NCBI RefSeq assembly: GCF_001591545.1
Contig: NZ_BCVC01000001.1
Coordinates: forward strand, 1,550,001 to 1,614,000
DNA from: Lederbergia lenta NBRC 16444
GTDB taxonomy: Bacteria; Bacillota; Bacilli; Bacillales; Bacillaceae_C
Direction: 5' to 3'
DNA: 64,000 bases
In this document: one piece after another, positions 1 through 7,196 of the stretch
How the letters are laid out: each line of letters begins with the position of its first letter
How positions within the stretch are numbered: the first letter of the stretch is position 1
The notes under the pieces: generated by a model
What the model saw: the letters and a program-made list of their open reading frames with translations, nothing else
What the model was told of the DNA's origin: nothing
The model's database searches: none
Made by a program: the position numbers and the translations under genes

Positions 1-108
1 TGCACTACCATATTCCCGAGCAGCTTTTTCATTTGAAGCGGCTAATAACTCATAAGTTGTCCAACCAACTAACCCTATGACTATGACAATAAATACTACA
101 TTCTTCAT
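1..108 (-). CDS. Membrane-anchored thiol-disulfide oxidoreductase, N-terminal part only (cut by window edge)
   Basis: The frame is open from an ATG at 106-108 to the window edge (36 codons). It begins with a short charged start and a hydrophobic stretch (MKNVVFIVIVIGLVGW), that is, a signal anchor followed by an extracytoplasmic segment. An AGGGGG ribosome site lies about 9 bases upstream, and the gene starts 15 bases after the ccdA stop. In Bacillaceae the gene after ccdA is commonly a ResA/StoA/TlpA-type redoxin that takes electrons from CcdA. That identity is inferred from context and the anchor alone, because the CxxC domain lies outside the window. Confidence 0.6.
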   Translation of the reverse strand, partial: MKNVVFIVIVIGLVGWTTYELLAASNEKAAREYGSA

Positions 109-123
109 TCCTCACTACCCCCT

Positions 124-882
124 TCACCCTAATTTTTCGAACCATGTATCCTGCACTAACTTTAGTAAAAACTCGGTGATCCGTGGCATCTGGCCAGTTA
201 ATAAGATAAACCCCATAATGATCATAATCAAAGCGCCTGTTTTCATAATTACTAGACTATGTTGAGTAATCCACTTGGTTGATCCTAGGAAAAATGTTAA
301 GAGAAGAAATGGCAATGCAAACCCAACTACATACATGACCGTATATATGATTCCTTGACCCGGATTACTAGCTGCCAAAAATAAAATTGAACCGAAGATA
401 GGCCCAATACAAGGTGTCCACCCAGCTGCAAAACCCATGCCCACAAAAAAAGTGCCTAAATATCCTACTGGTCTTTTTGAAGATTGAAAACGTCTTTCCT
501 TCATTAATACTGATAAATTAATCCACCCTCCGACGAAAAGACCCATGAAGATAATGAACACTCCGGCTAAACGTTGAATAAAGAGCCCTGTATCACCAAC
601 TAATAGTGTTTGAATAAACTGCCCTAAATAGGAAGCTCCAATGCCTAAGCTAATAAAAACAAGGGATACACCTAGCAAAAAAAATATTGAATGACTTAAT
701 AATTTACTCCGTATTTTAATATCATGATTTCCTTGCAGTTCCTTAACACTGATTCCAGTAACATAAGATAAGTACGCAGGAAAAATTGGTAACACACAAG
801 GCGATAAAAATGATATTGTCCCTGCTCCTAACGCCAAAAACATTCCTATTACTAACATCGTATCTGTCTCAATCCCACCCAC
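124..882 (-). CDS. ccdA: CcdA-family cytochrome c biogenesis / thiol-disulfide transmembrane protein
   Basis: A 252-residue polytopic membrane protein that would carry reducing equivalents from cytosolic thioredoxin to extracytoplasmic redoxins (cytochrome c maturation, sporulation). The two family cysteines are visible in proline-flanked motifs, LSPC near residue 29 and GWTPC near residue 158, separated by hydrophobic helices, as in CcdA/DsbD-beta. A GTG start at 882 is chosen because AAGGAGGG lies 8 bases upstream; the internal ATG (residue 9) lacks a comparable site. The start overlaps the end of the upstream membrane gene by 14 bases, implying translational coupling. The truncated anchored redoxin gene follows 15 bases downstream. 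The length fits the short CcdA type (about 235-250 residues). Confidence 0.9.
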   Translation of the reverse strand: MGGIETDTMLVIGMFLALGAGTISFLSPCVLPIFPAYLSYVTGISVKELQGNHDIKIRSKLLSHSIFFLLGVSLVFISLGIGASYLGQFIQTLLVGDTGLFIQRLAGVFIIFMGLFVGGWINLSVLMKERRFQSSKRPVGYLGTFFVGMGFAAGWTPCIGPIFGSILFLAASNPGQGIIYTVMYVVGFALPFLLLTFFLGSTKWITQHSLVIMKTGALIMIIMGFILLTGQMPRITEFLLKLVQDTWFEKLG

Positions 883-1531
883 TTATGCCACCCTCCTTCT
901 TTTTCCGAAAAACAATTAATAGACAACATATTATGAGAAGTAAAACCAAAAACCATGATGCCATTGTATAACCAAATACCATTGTGATTGGCATCACAAC
1001 TGTCAATCCTAAACTTCCCACACTCCATCCAAGGAATATCAATAGATTCAACCAATAAATAGATACATACTCACGTAAAACTACAAATGCTACATTTAAT
1101 AAAGCGATTAAACCCATATATCGGATTGAATAAGTATTGTCATTCCAAATAATTTGCATAAATTCATACACAAATGAGGAGATTAAAAATATATGTGTAA
1201 AGGTCGTTAAAAATGGAAGTATATCTATTCTTCCACGTTTAGATTGAATCATGATTGTTATTACACTCAATAGAATAGCTAAGTAAAATGCATATGCGTC
1301 ACTCGGATAAGACAATATGGCCAACGGATCTGCTATAAAGACCGAAAAGTTTAATAAGATTTTCCCAAGCCAAATAAAAATAATAAAGTTTGTCAGTTGA
1401 CCCACTATTTCTTCCACATAGATTTTCTTTTTTTCTTTTGCTAAATCACTTAATAAGTAGTATGTGAGAGATCCCACACTGAAACTTAAAATGATAATAC
1501 CGATTGACGATTGTATACTCGACATTCCCAC
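869..1531 (-). CDS. Polytopic membrane protein of unknown function, coupled to ccdA
   Basis: About 220 residues with six or more hydrophobic helices and a basic C-terminus (FRKKKEGG). I do not recognise the family. Its end overlaps the ccdA start, so it probably takes part in the same thiol/cytochrome process or assists membrane insertion; this rests on context only. The start is uncertain. A TTG at 1537 directly abuts the GGAGGT site and is too close. GTG at 1531, about 6 bases from that site, is preferred, and ATG at 1525 is the other option. No Cys pair or haem-binding CxxCH motif is visible. Confidence 0.75.
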   Translation of the reverse strand: MGMSSIQSSIGIIILSFSVGSLTYYLLSDLAKEKKKIYVEEIVGQLTNFIIFIWLGKILLNFSVFIADPLAILSYPSDAYAFYLAILLSVITIMIQSKRGRIDILPFLTTFTHIFLISSFVYEFMQIIWNDNTYSIRYMGLIALLNVAFVVLREYVSIYWLNLLIFLGWSVGSLGLTVVMPITMVFGYTMASWFLVLLLIICCLLIVFRKKKEGGISGWD

Positions 1532-1630
1532 ACTCAAACCTCCAGATAAAGATTGCTCAATGTCTATGTTACGAAAGGTTTATGAAAGTTTGATGAAAAT
1601 GGATAATCATTCAATTTAAATGGCTTCATC

Positions 1631-1666
1631 AAAAAAGACGACTGGAATAAATTTTCCAGAGTCGTC
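1631..1666 (-). terminator. Rho-independent terminator after the methyltransferase gene
   Basis: Read on the minus strand, GACGACTCTGG pairs with CCAGTCGTC (two-base bulge) and is followed by TTTTTT. It lies 60-100 bases after the stop at 1729 and separates that gene from the ccdA group. Confidence 0.85.
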
Positions 1667-1728
1667 TATTATTATTGATTAACTATATTGAATCATTTCT
1701 CCAAACCAATATTATTGCTTTAATTCTG

Positions 1729-2331
1729 TTATTCCACTGGTTTTTTTCCAACAAATTGAATGACATGTGACAGTCCATTATGGAGTTCTCCCTCATGACG
1801 GACAACCTCTCCCATGAAAAAGTGAATGATCTGCCAATCGGCAAAGTTTTGCAAAAACTCTTCCGGTGTATATAAAAAATTCAGATCTTTCGGTCCACCA
1901 CTCTTATAAGGGATTTGGTAATGTGAATACACCTCTGTCAGATAATAACCACCTGGCTTTACGGCTTCCTTAATACCTTGAAGTGTTCTTTTTCGAAGTT
2001 CTACTGGAAAGTGCCCAAAGATACATACAATTTCATCCCATTTGGCTTTACTCCAGTTAGCTTCCTTTAAATCAACCAGTTCAGTCGATACCACTACCCC
2101 TCTTTCTTCTGCGAGCTTGTTTATTTTTGCGAGCCCTGATTCTGCGTAATCCCATGCTGTGACGTTCATTCCTTGCTCAGCTAAATAAACTGCATTACGA
2201 CCTTCCCCTTCAGCGATAGCCAAAACGTCACCGGTTACTTTTATTTCCTTCTGAAATTCCGTCAAGAATGCATTTGCTTCCTTACCATAAACGTAATTCT
2301 CTGTTTGAAAGCGGGTATGCCAATGATTCAT
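1729..2331 (-). CDS. Class I SAM-dependent methyltransferase (TehB-like)
   Basis: A 200-residue cytosolic protein with the Rossmann methyltransferase core. The SAM-binding motif I appears as VLAIAEGEGRNAVYLAEQG (residues about 36-54), an acidic residue ends strand 2 (VTAWDYAE), and a post-motif VKPGGYYLTEVY follows. The IAEGEGRNA form is typical of the tellurite-resistance TehB/thiopurine-like group, but the substrate cannot be read from sequence. The ATG start at 2331 has AAAGGATG upstream. It is monocistronic, with its own terminator. Confidence 0.8.
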   Translation of the reverse strand: MNHWHTRFQTENYVYGKEANAFLTEFQKEIKVTGDVLAIAEGEGRNAVYLAEQGMNVTAWDYAESGLAKINKLAEERGVVVSTELVDLKEANWSKAKWDEIVCIFGHFPVELRKRTLQGIKEAVKPGGYYLTEVYSHYQIPYKSGGPKDLNFLYTPEEFLQNFADWQIIHFFMGEVVRHEGELHNGLSHVIQFVGKKPVE

Positions 2332-2505
2332 CTATTTATCATCCTTTCTTTGTAATTTCTGAATCTCTAATTGCAAAGTGACATGATTGGAACTAATTTC
2401 TTACTTTATAAGGTAAATTAACCGAAATTAGTTATGGAGCTTTATCCAATGCCTATAAACCCTGATCATTTACAGAGCGCTGATTTAATTCATTTGCATT
2501 TGATA

Positions 2506-2841
2506 TTAATCTAACTTTTCAACCATCATGTTATAAATTTTGCTTATTTTTTCATGCAAAGATTGCATATGAACAAATCGAGCTTCCCTTATAACTTCCT
2601 TACCATCTACAAATAATAGCAGTACCGGTACAGTAAAAATCGAAAAGCGTCCTGCTATTTCTTCGAGATCATCGGCATTTATATGACCTAGCTGTATTAG
2701 TGGGAATTCTTCCAGCAAATCTATCAACTGAGGCAGTATAACATGACATACTCCACAATTAGTTCTTGATACATATAAAAAACTAAATTGATGATCCCTG
2801 ATAAATTTTTCTACCGAGTCAAGCGATGTTAATGTAATCAT
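2506..2841 (-). CDS. Thioredoxin-like protein with CGVC active site
   Basis: A 111-residue thioredoxin fold, no signal peptide, hence cytosolic. The redox motif is C29-G-V-C32 (normal thioredoxin has CGPC), and the cis-proline loop TVP lies at residues 70-72. Valine in place of proline suggests a different redox potential, or a bacillithiol/thiol-exchange role, rather than bulk ribonucleotide reductase reduction. It resembles the YdbP/YtpP group of small Bacillus thioredoxins. AAGGAG precedes the ATG by about 6 bases. It is transcribed alone. Confidence 0.8.
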   Translation of the reverse strand: MITLTSLDSVEKFIRDHQFSFLYVSRTNCGVCHVILPQLIDLLEEFPLIQLGHINADDLEEIAGRFSIFTVPVLLLFVDGKEVIREARFVHMQSLHEKISKIYNMMVEKLD

Positions 2842-2990
2842 AAATTCTCCTTATCCTTTCATTTTCATTCAAAATTATAATTTAACTATTTGCCGTCACA
2901 AATATTAACAAAGTTAAAATTCTATAACTGCATCAATTCCACTTTGAGACATATGGGTGGAACACAATTTCCCAATGAATATGCAAATAC

Positions 2991-3300
2991 CTATATTATT
3001 GTATTTAAAAATCCATATTTACAATAGATATTGACACCGCTAACCGCATATTGATTTGGCCTATCTTCCATTTCATGATGTTTCTCTACATTTAGATCAA
3101 GCCCCTCTTATTTATTTAGAAAATTTCTGGTAGGCATTTATATCTTCCATTTTTAATCCTTACCTTTAAGTAACTTAAAGTATGGAACATTAAATTAATT
3201 AAAGTCTTCTCCTTTGTTTTCCAGTCTGCGAAATCACTTTCAATAATAAGCTTAATATGATTTGCCACATCTTCATATCAAAGACATATGAATCAATAGG
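2991..3300 (-). pseudogene. Decayed protein-coding gene, family not recognised
   Basis: Not open, but two clearly coding-like stretches can be read in series on the minus strand. One (3116-3300) includes PIDSYVFD, then after a frame change EDVANHIKLIIESDFADW and LMFHTLSYLKVRIKNGRY. The second (2991-3108) includes LDLNVEKHHEMEDRP and AVSGVNIYCKYGF. They are separated by a TAA-rich junction and at least two indels. I cannot name the family. The preserved amphipathic codon pattern suggests fairly recent inactivation. Confidence 0.4.
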
Positions 3301-3360
3301 CTCATGCTAAAAAAAGGTGCCTGTCCTCGGCGATGTGAATCAATTATTTCGAAATTTTAA

Positions 3361-3398
3361 TAGGTTGTCCAGAATTTACTTCTTTTGGACAACCCTTT
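3361..3398 (-). terminator. Hairpin after a decayed gene
   Basis: GGTTGTCCA (3363-3371) pairs perfectly with TGGACAACC (3386-3394). It sits just past the stop of the decayed frame at 3401, as a terminator would, although the T-tract on the minus side is weak. Confidence 0.5.
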
Positions 3399-3400
3399 AT

Positions 3401-3647
3401 TCATTGTGCTTTATTTGATTGTTCAATATAAGTATCCATCTGATAAAGATCCAGAAGCCTTATTTTTGGATCCATGACAAGGCCGTGTCTTCAGTCTTCT
3501 AATAGCAACTTCGCTTTGATTATATGTAACTGATGCGCTTTCTAAATAAGAGCTAAAGTAGTGAAAAAGATATATTTCCCTGGGATTTTTTTCGATGTGC
3601 ACTAAATAGAAATTTATAACTGCAACTTCTTCCGATATATTTATTTT
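3401..3647 (-). pseudogene. Second decayed gene, family not recognised
   Basis: From 3647 downward the minus strand reads KINISEEVAVINFYLVHIEK, NPREIYLFHYFSSYL and ESASVTYNQSEVAIRRLK. After a frame change it continues GLVMDPKIRLLDLYQMDTYI to a TGA at 3401. The start is missing (in-frame TGA at 3648) and one frameshift interrupts it. The peptide is helical and mildly charged; no family is recognised. Together with the neighbouring fragment it makes 2.9-3.7 kb a gene graveyard. Confidence 0.4.
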
Positions 3648-4013
3648 TCAATTGCCTTACAAATTAAGTATAGATTAGAGTTATTCGAATAGGTTCATGA
3701 TTGAAAGATTCATAAAACGCTCTCTTCAAAAGTTTCCCTATAATTGGTTAGTCTAGCCCAATACTAAGTCCGTTTCGCAAAAGTGAAATCGATTGTAATG
3801 TTCGGGTTTATCAAGGTGAGTGCATAATACCTATATCAGATTTATGATGGAATTTTTAGAAAGATAGTCACAAACAAATGAAGTAGGGATTGCTGATGCA
3901 AATTTTCTCGTTAAAATAATAAAATCGATGTATATAGCAAGATGATGCATGAACTATTTGAATACAAAGTCGTTCTTTTATATTTTTAGTTCTAGTAATA
4001 TAATATTTCTGCA

Positions 4014-4051
4014 ACAAAAATAACACGAAAAACATTTTCCGTGTTATTTTT
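4014..4051. terminator. Symmetric (bidirectional) terminator
   Basis: AAAAATAACACG and CGTGTTATTTTT form a perfect 12-base inverted repeat around an 11-base loop, with A/T tracts on both sides. It is about 190 bases past the dgoD stop and would end the galactonate operon. The remaining 3660-4013 and 4052-4239 show no gene or motif I can support. Confidence 0.75.
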
Positions 4052-4239
4052 CACTTGTAAATCCAGTGCCACAGATTAGTTTACTACTGATTAGCACATT
4101 TTGATAATCAAAAGCCTATCTACGAGTAAATTCATATTTATAACTGTAAAGAAATATTCATCTCTCCAATTGCTTATTTAGTTTCTAGCCACAAATAATA
4201 TATGTCACTATTTTGTCTAGTTAAAATTAAGTTTATGAG

Positions 4240-5394
4240 CTACCATTCTGCAATGGTGCCATCCTTATGCCTCCACACAGGGTTTTTCCAACTATGACCA
4301 ACTTGCGCCTGTTTTCTTACAAACTCTTCATCCACACTAATTCCCAACCCAGGTTTGTCCAATATTTTTACGTAGCCATCTTTATATTCGAAAACAGAAT
4401 GATCTGCGAGATAGTCTAATAAATCATTACCTTCATTATAATGAATCCCTAAGCTCTGTTCTTGAATAAAAACATTGTGTGCTGTAGCATCCACTTGTAA
4501 ACAAGCAGCTAACGCAATAGGACCTAATGGACAATGTGGAGCAACCGCAACATCATATGCTTCTGCCAACGCGAAGATTTTTTTACATTCTGTTATGCCA
4601 CCCGCATGCGAAAGATCCGGTTGAATAATATCCACATAGCCATCAGATAATAATTTTTTAAAATCCCAACGAGAGTACATGCGCTCCCCGGTCGCAATTG
4701 GAATTGTAGTTGCATGTGCAATCTCACGCAGTGCTTCATTATTCTCAGCTAACACGGGCTCTTCAATAAACATCGGACGAAATTGTTCAAGCTCTTTAGC
4801 TAAAACTTTAGCCATCGGTTTATGAACACGGCCATGGAAGTCTATGCCAATCCCAAAATCAATTCCAACTGCGGTTCGCACTGCAGCGACTCTTTCAAGT
4901 ACTTCATCAATCTTCTTATGTGAATCAATATATTGTAATTCTTCTGTCCCATTCATTTTAATAGCTGTGAAACCAGCATCTGCCTTCTCATTAGCCTCTT
5001 TAGCTACATCAATTGGCCGATCACCACCAATCCAAGAGTAAACACGAACAGAATCGCGACATGCCCCACCTAACAAATCAGAAATGGGGGCATTGTAAAA
5101 TTTCCCTTTAATATCCCACAACGCTTGGTCAATTCCAGCAATGGCACTCATTAATATCGGGCCACCACGATAGAAGCCAGAACGATAAAGAGTTTGCCAA
5201 TGATCTTCAATTCTCATAGGATCTTTACCAATTAAATAGTCACTAAGCTCCTCGACTGCCGCTTTTACTGTATGGGCTCTTCCTTCCACAATAGGCTCGC
5301 CCCATCCAACAATACCCTCATCCGTTTCTATTTTTAAAAACAACCAGCGTGGTGGAACGATAAAACATTCCATATTTGTGATTTTCATAGTCAT
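4240..5394 (-). CDS. dgoD: D-galactonate dehydratase
   Basis: An enolase-superfamily (mandelate racemase subgroup) enzyme converting D-galactonate to 2-keto-3-deoxy-D-galactonate in the cytosol. It is collinear with E. coli DgoD from [21 protein letters not shown] to the C-terminal [14 protein letters not shown]. With the two-residue longer start used here, the Mg ligands and catalytic residues fall at D185, H187, E211, E237 and H287, each exactly +2 from the E. coli numbering as I recall it. The ATG at 5394 has AGGGGG upstream; ATG at 5388 would give the canonical N-terminus. It is the last gene of the galactose/galactonate operon, 68 bases after dgoA. Confidence 0.95.
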   Translation of the reverse strand: MTMKITNMECFIVPPRWLFLKIETDEGIVGWGEPIVEGRAHTVKAAVEELSDYLIGKDPMRIEDHWQTLYRSGFYRGGPILMSAIAGIDQALWDIKGKFYNAPISDLLGGACRDSVRVYSWIGGDRPIDVAKEANEKADAGFTAIKMNGTEELQYIDSHKKIDEVLERVAAVRTAVGIDFGIGIDFHGRVHKPMAKVLAKELEQFRPMFIEEPVLAENNEALREIAHATTIPIATGERMYSRWDFKKLLSDGYVDIIQPDLSHAGGITECKKIFALAEAYDVAVAPHCPLGPIALAACLQVDATAHNVFIQEQSLGIHYNEGNDLLDYLADHSVFEYKDGYVKILDKPGLGISVDEEFVRKQAQVGHSWKNPVWRHKDGTIAEW

Positions 5395-5462
5395 CCCTCT
5401 CCCCCTAAATACATTCTTGCAAACCCCAGAATCTTGCTGATTGAAAATTTAGTTAATAGATT

Positions 5463-6095
5463 TCACAGATTACGAACGACTGAAATGAATTGTTCTGCTT
5501 TGTCTGTTAACCCTGCTAAATACTTTTCAGTAACTGGTTCTTCTGAGTTCACCAGTGAGCCCCCAATACCACAGCCAATCGCACCTGCTCTAATAAAGGA
5601 CTGGATATTCCCTAAATTTACACCGCCAGTGGGTAACAACGGGATTTGTGACAATGGTCCAAGTATATCTTTAATATAATCTGATCCTAATGAAGCAGGA
5701 AAAACCTTGACTATATCGGCTCCGTGTTCAAATGCAGTCAAAATTTCGGTTGGTGTAAATGCACCTGGAATGCTTAAAGCTCCGTACCTTTTCGTGCACT
5801 TAATCGTTTCAAGGTTTACCGTTGGAGATAAAATGAATTTTGCACCTGCTAAAATAGCAGCACGTGCAGTTTCCGGATCCAGCACAGTACCTGCTCCAAC
5901 TATTATGTCATCTCCAAGTTCACTCGTTAGCTCTTCAATTACTGTTAGTGCTTTAGGTGAATTCATCGTAATTTCAATTATTCGTACACCACCATCACGC
6001 AAAGCTTTAGACACTTTTAATACATCAGCTGGAGGTAGATTTCTTATGATCGCTATCAATTTTTGATCTTGAATGGCCGAAAGTGTATCCATCAT
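5463..6095 (-). CDS. dgoA: 2-dehydro-3-deoxy-6-phosphogalactonate aldolase (KDPG/KDPGal aldolase family)
   Basis: A 210-residue class I aldolase cleaving KDPGal to pyruvate and glyceraldehyde 3-phosphate. The Schiff-base lysine is K130 in IVKVFPAS and the catalytic glutamate is E41 in IIEITM. The phosphate-binding glycines are in PTGGVN. Sequence alone does not separate KDPG from KDPGal specificity; dgoD immediately downstream argues for the galacto epimer. It starts 27 bases after the kinase stop, clearly co-transcribed. Confidence 0.88.
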   Translation of the reverse strand: MMDTLSAIQDQKLIAIIRNLPPADVLKVSKALRDGGVRIIEITMNSPKALTVIEELTSELGDDIIVGAGTVLDPETARAAILAGAKFILSPTVNLETIKCTKRYGALSIPGAFTPTEILTAFEHGADIVKVFPASLGSDYIKDILGPLSQIPLLPTGGVNLGNIQSFIRAGAIGCGIGGSLVNSEEPVTEKYLAGLTDKAEQFISVVRNL

Positions 6096-6122
6096 CTATT
6101 CTTCCTTTCCAATATAATCGCA

Positions 6123-7076
6123 TCATCGTTTAACATCTTCATTATTAGTGGTATGCATGAGTTTTTCTAAACCTGCTCTATCAGGTAAACCTTCCACATC
6201 TCCATTAACTGTTGCAACGATTGCTCCTATTGCACAAGCTCTAGCAACAGCTTCTTGAATTGGTAACTGTTCCAGTATTCCCGAAAGAAAACCTGTAGCA
6301 AATCCATCACCCGCACCTACAGGGTCAACAACCCTTTTTATGTTTAAGGCAGGGACATGACCACTCTCTTCATTCGTTGAATAATATGCGCCATTTTCCC
6401 CTAATTTAACGACAACAGTCTCTGCTCCCAAATCGTGAAATGATTTTGCAATCTCTTTTTCATTTCTTTTATCAAATAAAAATTCCCCTTCAGCAATACC
6501 AGGCAGAACAATATTAGACTTTTCGGCTATGGATACTATTGCCTTTTTCGCTAAATCATCAGACCATAATTTCCGCCGGATATTCGGGTCTAATACAATT
6601 TTCACACCATTACGCTCCGCTATTTTAATTGATTGGAATATCATCTCACGGCATGATTCACTTAAAGCAGGTGTGATGCCTGTAATATATAAGTATTTTG
6701 ATTTTTTTATATAATTCTCATTCAGATCTTTGGGCCCCATCAAACTTGCGGCTGAATGTTGCCGATAATAATAGATTTGTACATCGCTTTCATTTATCAT
6801 CTCTTTGAAAAAGATTCCAGTCGGGGCACCTGTCGTTTTCTTCACCTGAGTAACATCTACCCCTTCCCCCCGAACAAAAGAAAGAATAGAGGCACCAAAC
6901 TCATCCTGCCCTAATTGACTAATCCATCCTACACGATGACCTAGCTTTGCAAGACCAATCAATGTGTTTGTTTCTGCTCCCGCAATCCTGCTAGTGAATT
7001 GATTAGCATACCTCATTTGACCATTCGTTTCCGGTGTAAATAAAACCATAGATTCCCCAATACTAATAACATCCAT
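6123..7076 (-). CDS. kdgK: 2-dehydro-3-deoxygluconokinase/galactonokinase (PfkB family)
   Basis: A 317-residue ribokinase-family sugar kinase phosphorylating 2-keto-3-deoxy-galactonate (or gluconate) at O6. The PfkB signature 2 DPVGAGDGFATGF (residues 251-263) contains the catalytic base D257. The N-terminal substrate lobe carries GESMVLFTP and GGAETN-like AGAETNTL. E. coli DgoK belongs to a different kinase family, so this is a KdgK-type replacement in the same pathway slot. The ribosome site before the ATG is weak. It is flanked by the GH2 gene (120-base gap containing a hairpin) and dgoA. Confidence 0.85.
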   Translation of the reverse strand: MDVISIGESMVLFTPETNGQMRYANQFTSRIAGAETNTLIGLAKLGHRVGWISQLGQDEFGASILSFVRGEGVDVTQVKKTTGAPTGIFFKEMINESDVQIYYYRQHSAASLMGPKDLNENYIKKSKYLYITGITPALSESCREMIFQSIKIAERNGVKIVLDPNIRRKLWSDDLAKKAIVSIAEKSNIVLPGIAEGEFLFDKRNEKEIAKSFHDLGAETVVVKLGENGAYYSTNEESGHVPALNIKRVVDPVGAGDGFATGFLSGILEQLPIQEAVARACAIGAIVATVNGDVEGLPDRAGLEKLMHTTNNEDVKR

Positions 7077-7133
7077 TCTCTCACTTCCAATCTAGTAAAA
7101 TAAGATAAATGAGTAATCACCTAAAATCCGGAT

Positions 7134-7160
7134 AGGGAGCTTTCTAGAAAAGAACTCCCT
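7134..7160 (-). other. Hairpin between the GH2 and kinase genes
   Basis: AGGGAG and CTCCCT enclose a palindromic TTTCTAGAAA core. No T-tract follows, so it is more likely an RNA-processing or stabilising stem that tunes expression of the downstream dgo genes relative to the glycosidase than a terminator. Confidence 0.35.
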
Positions 7161-7196
7161 GAGTAACCGTAAATCAAATAATTGTTAGAGCGCTAC

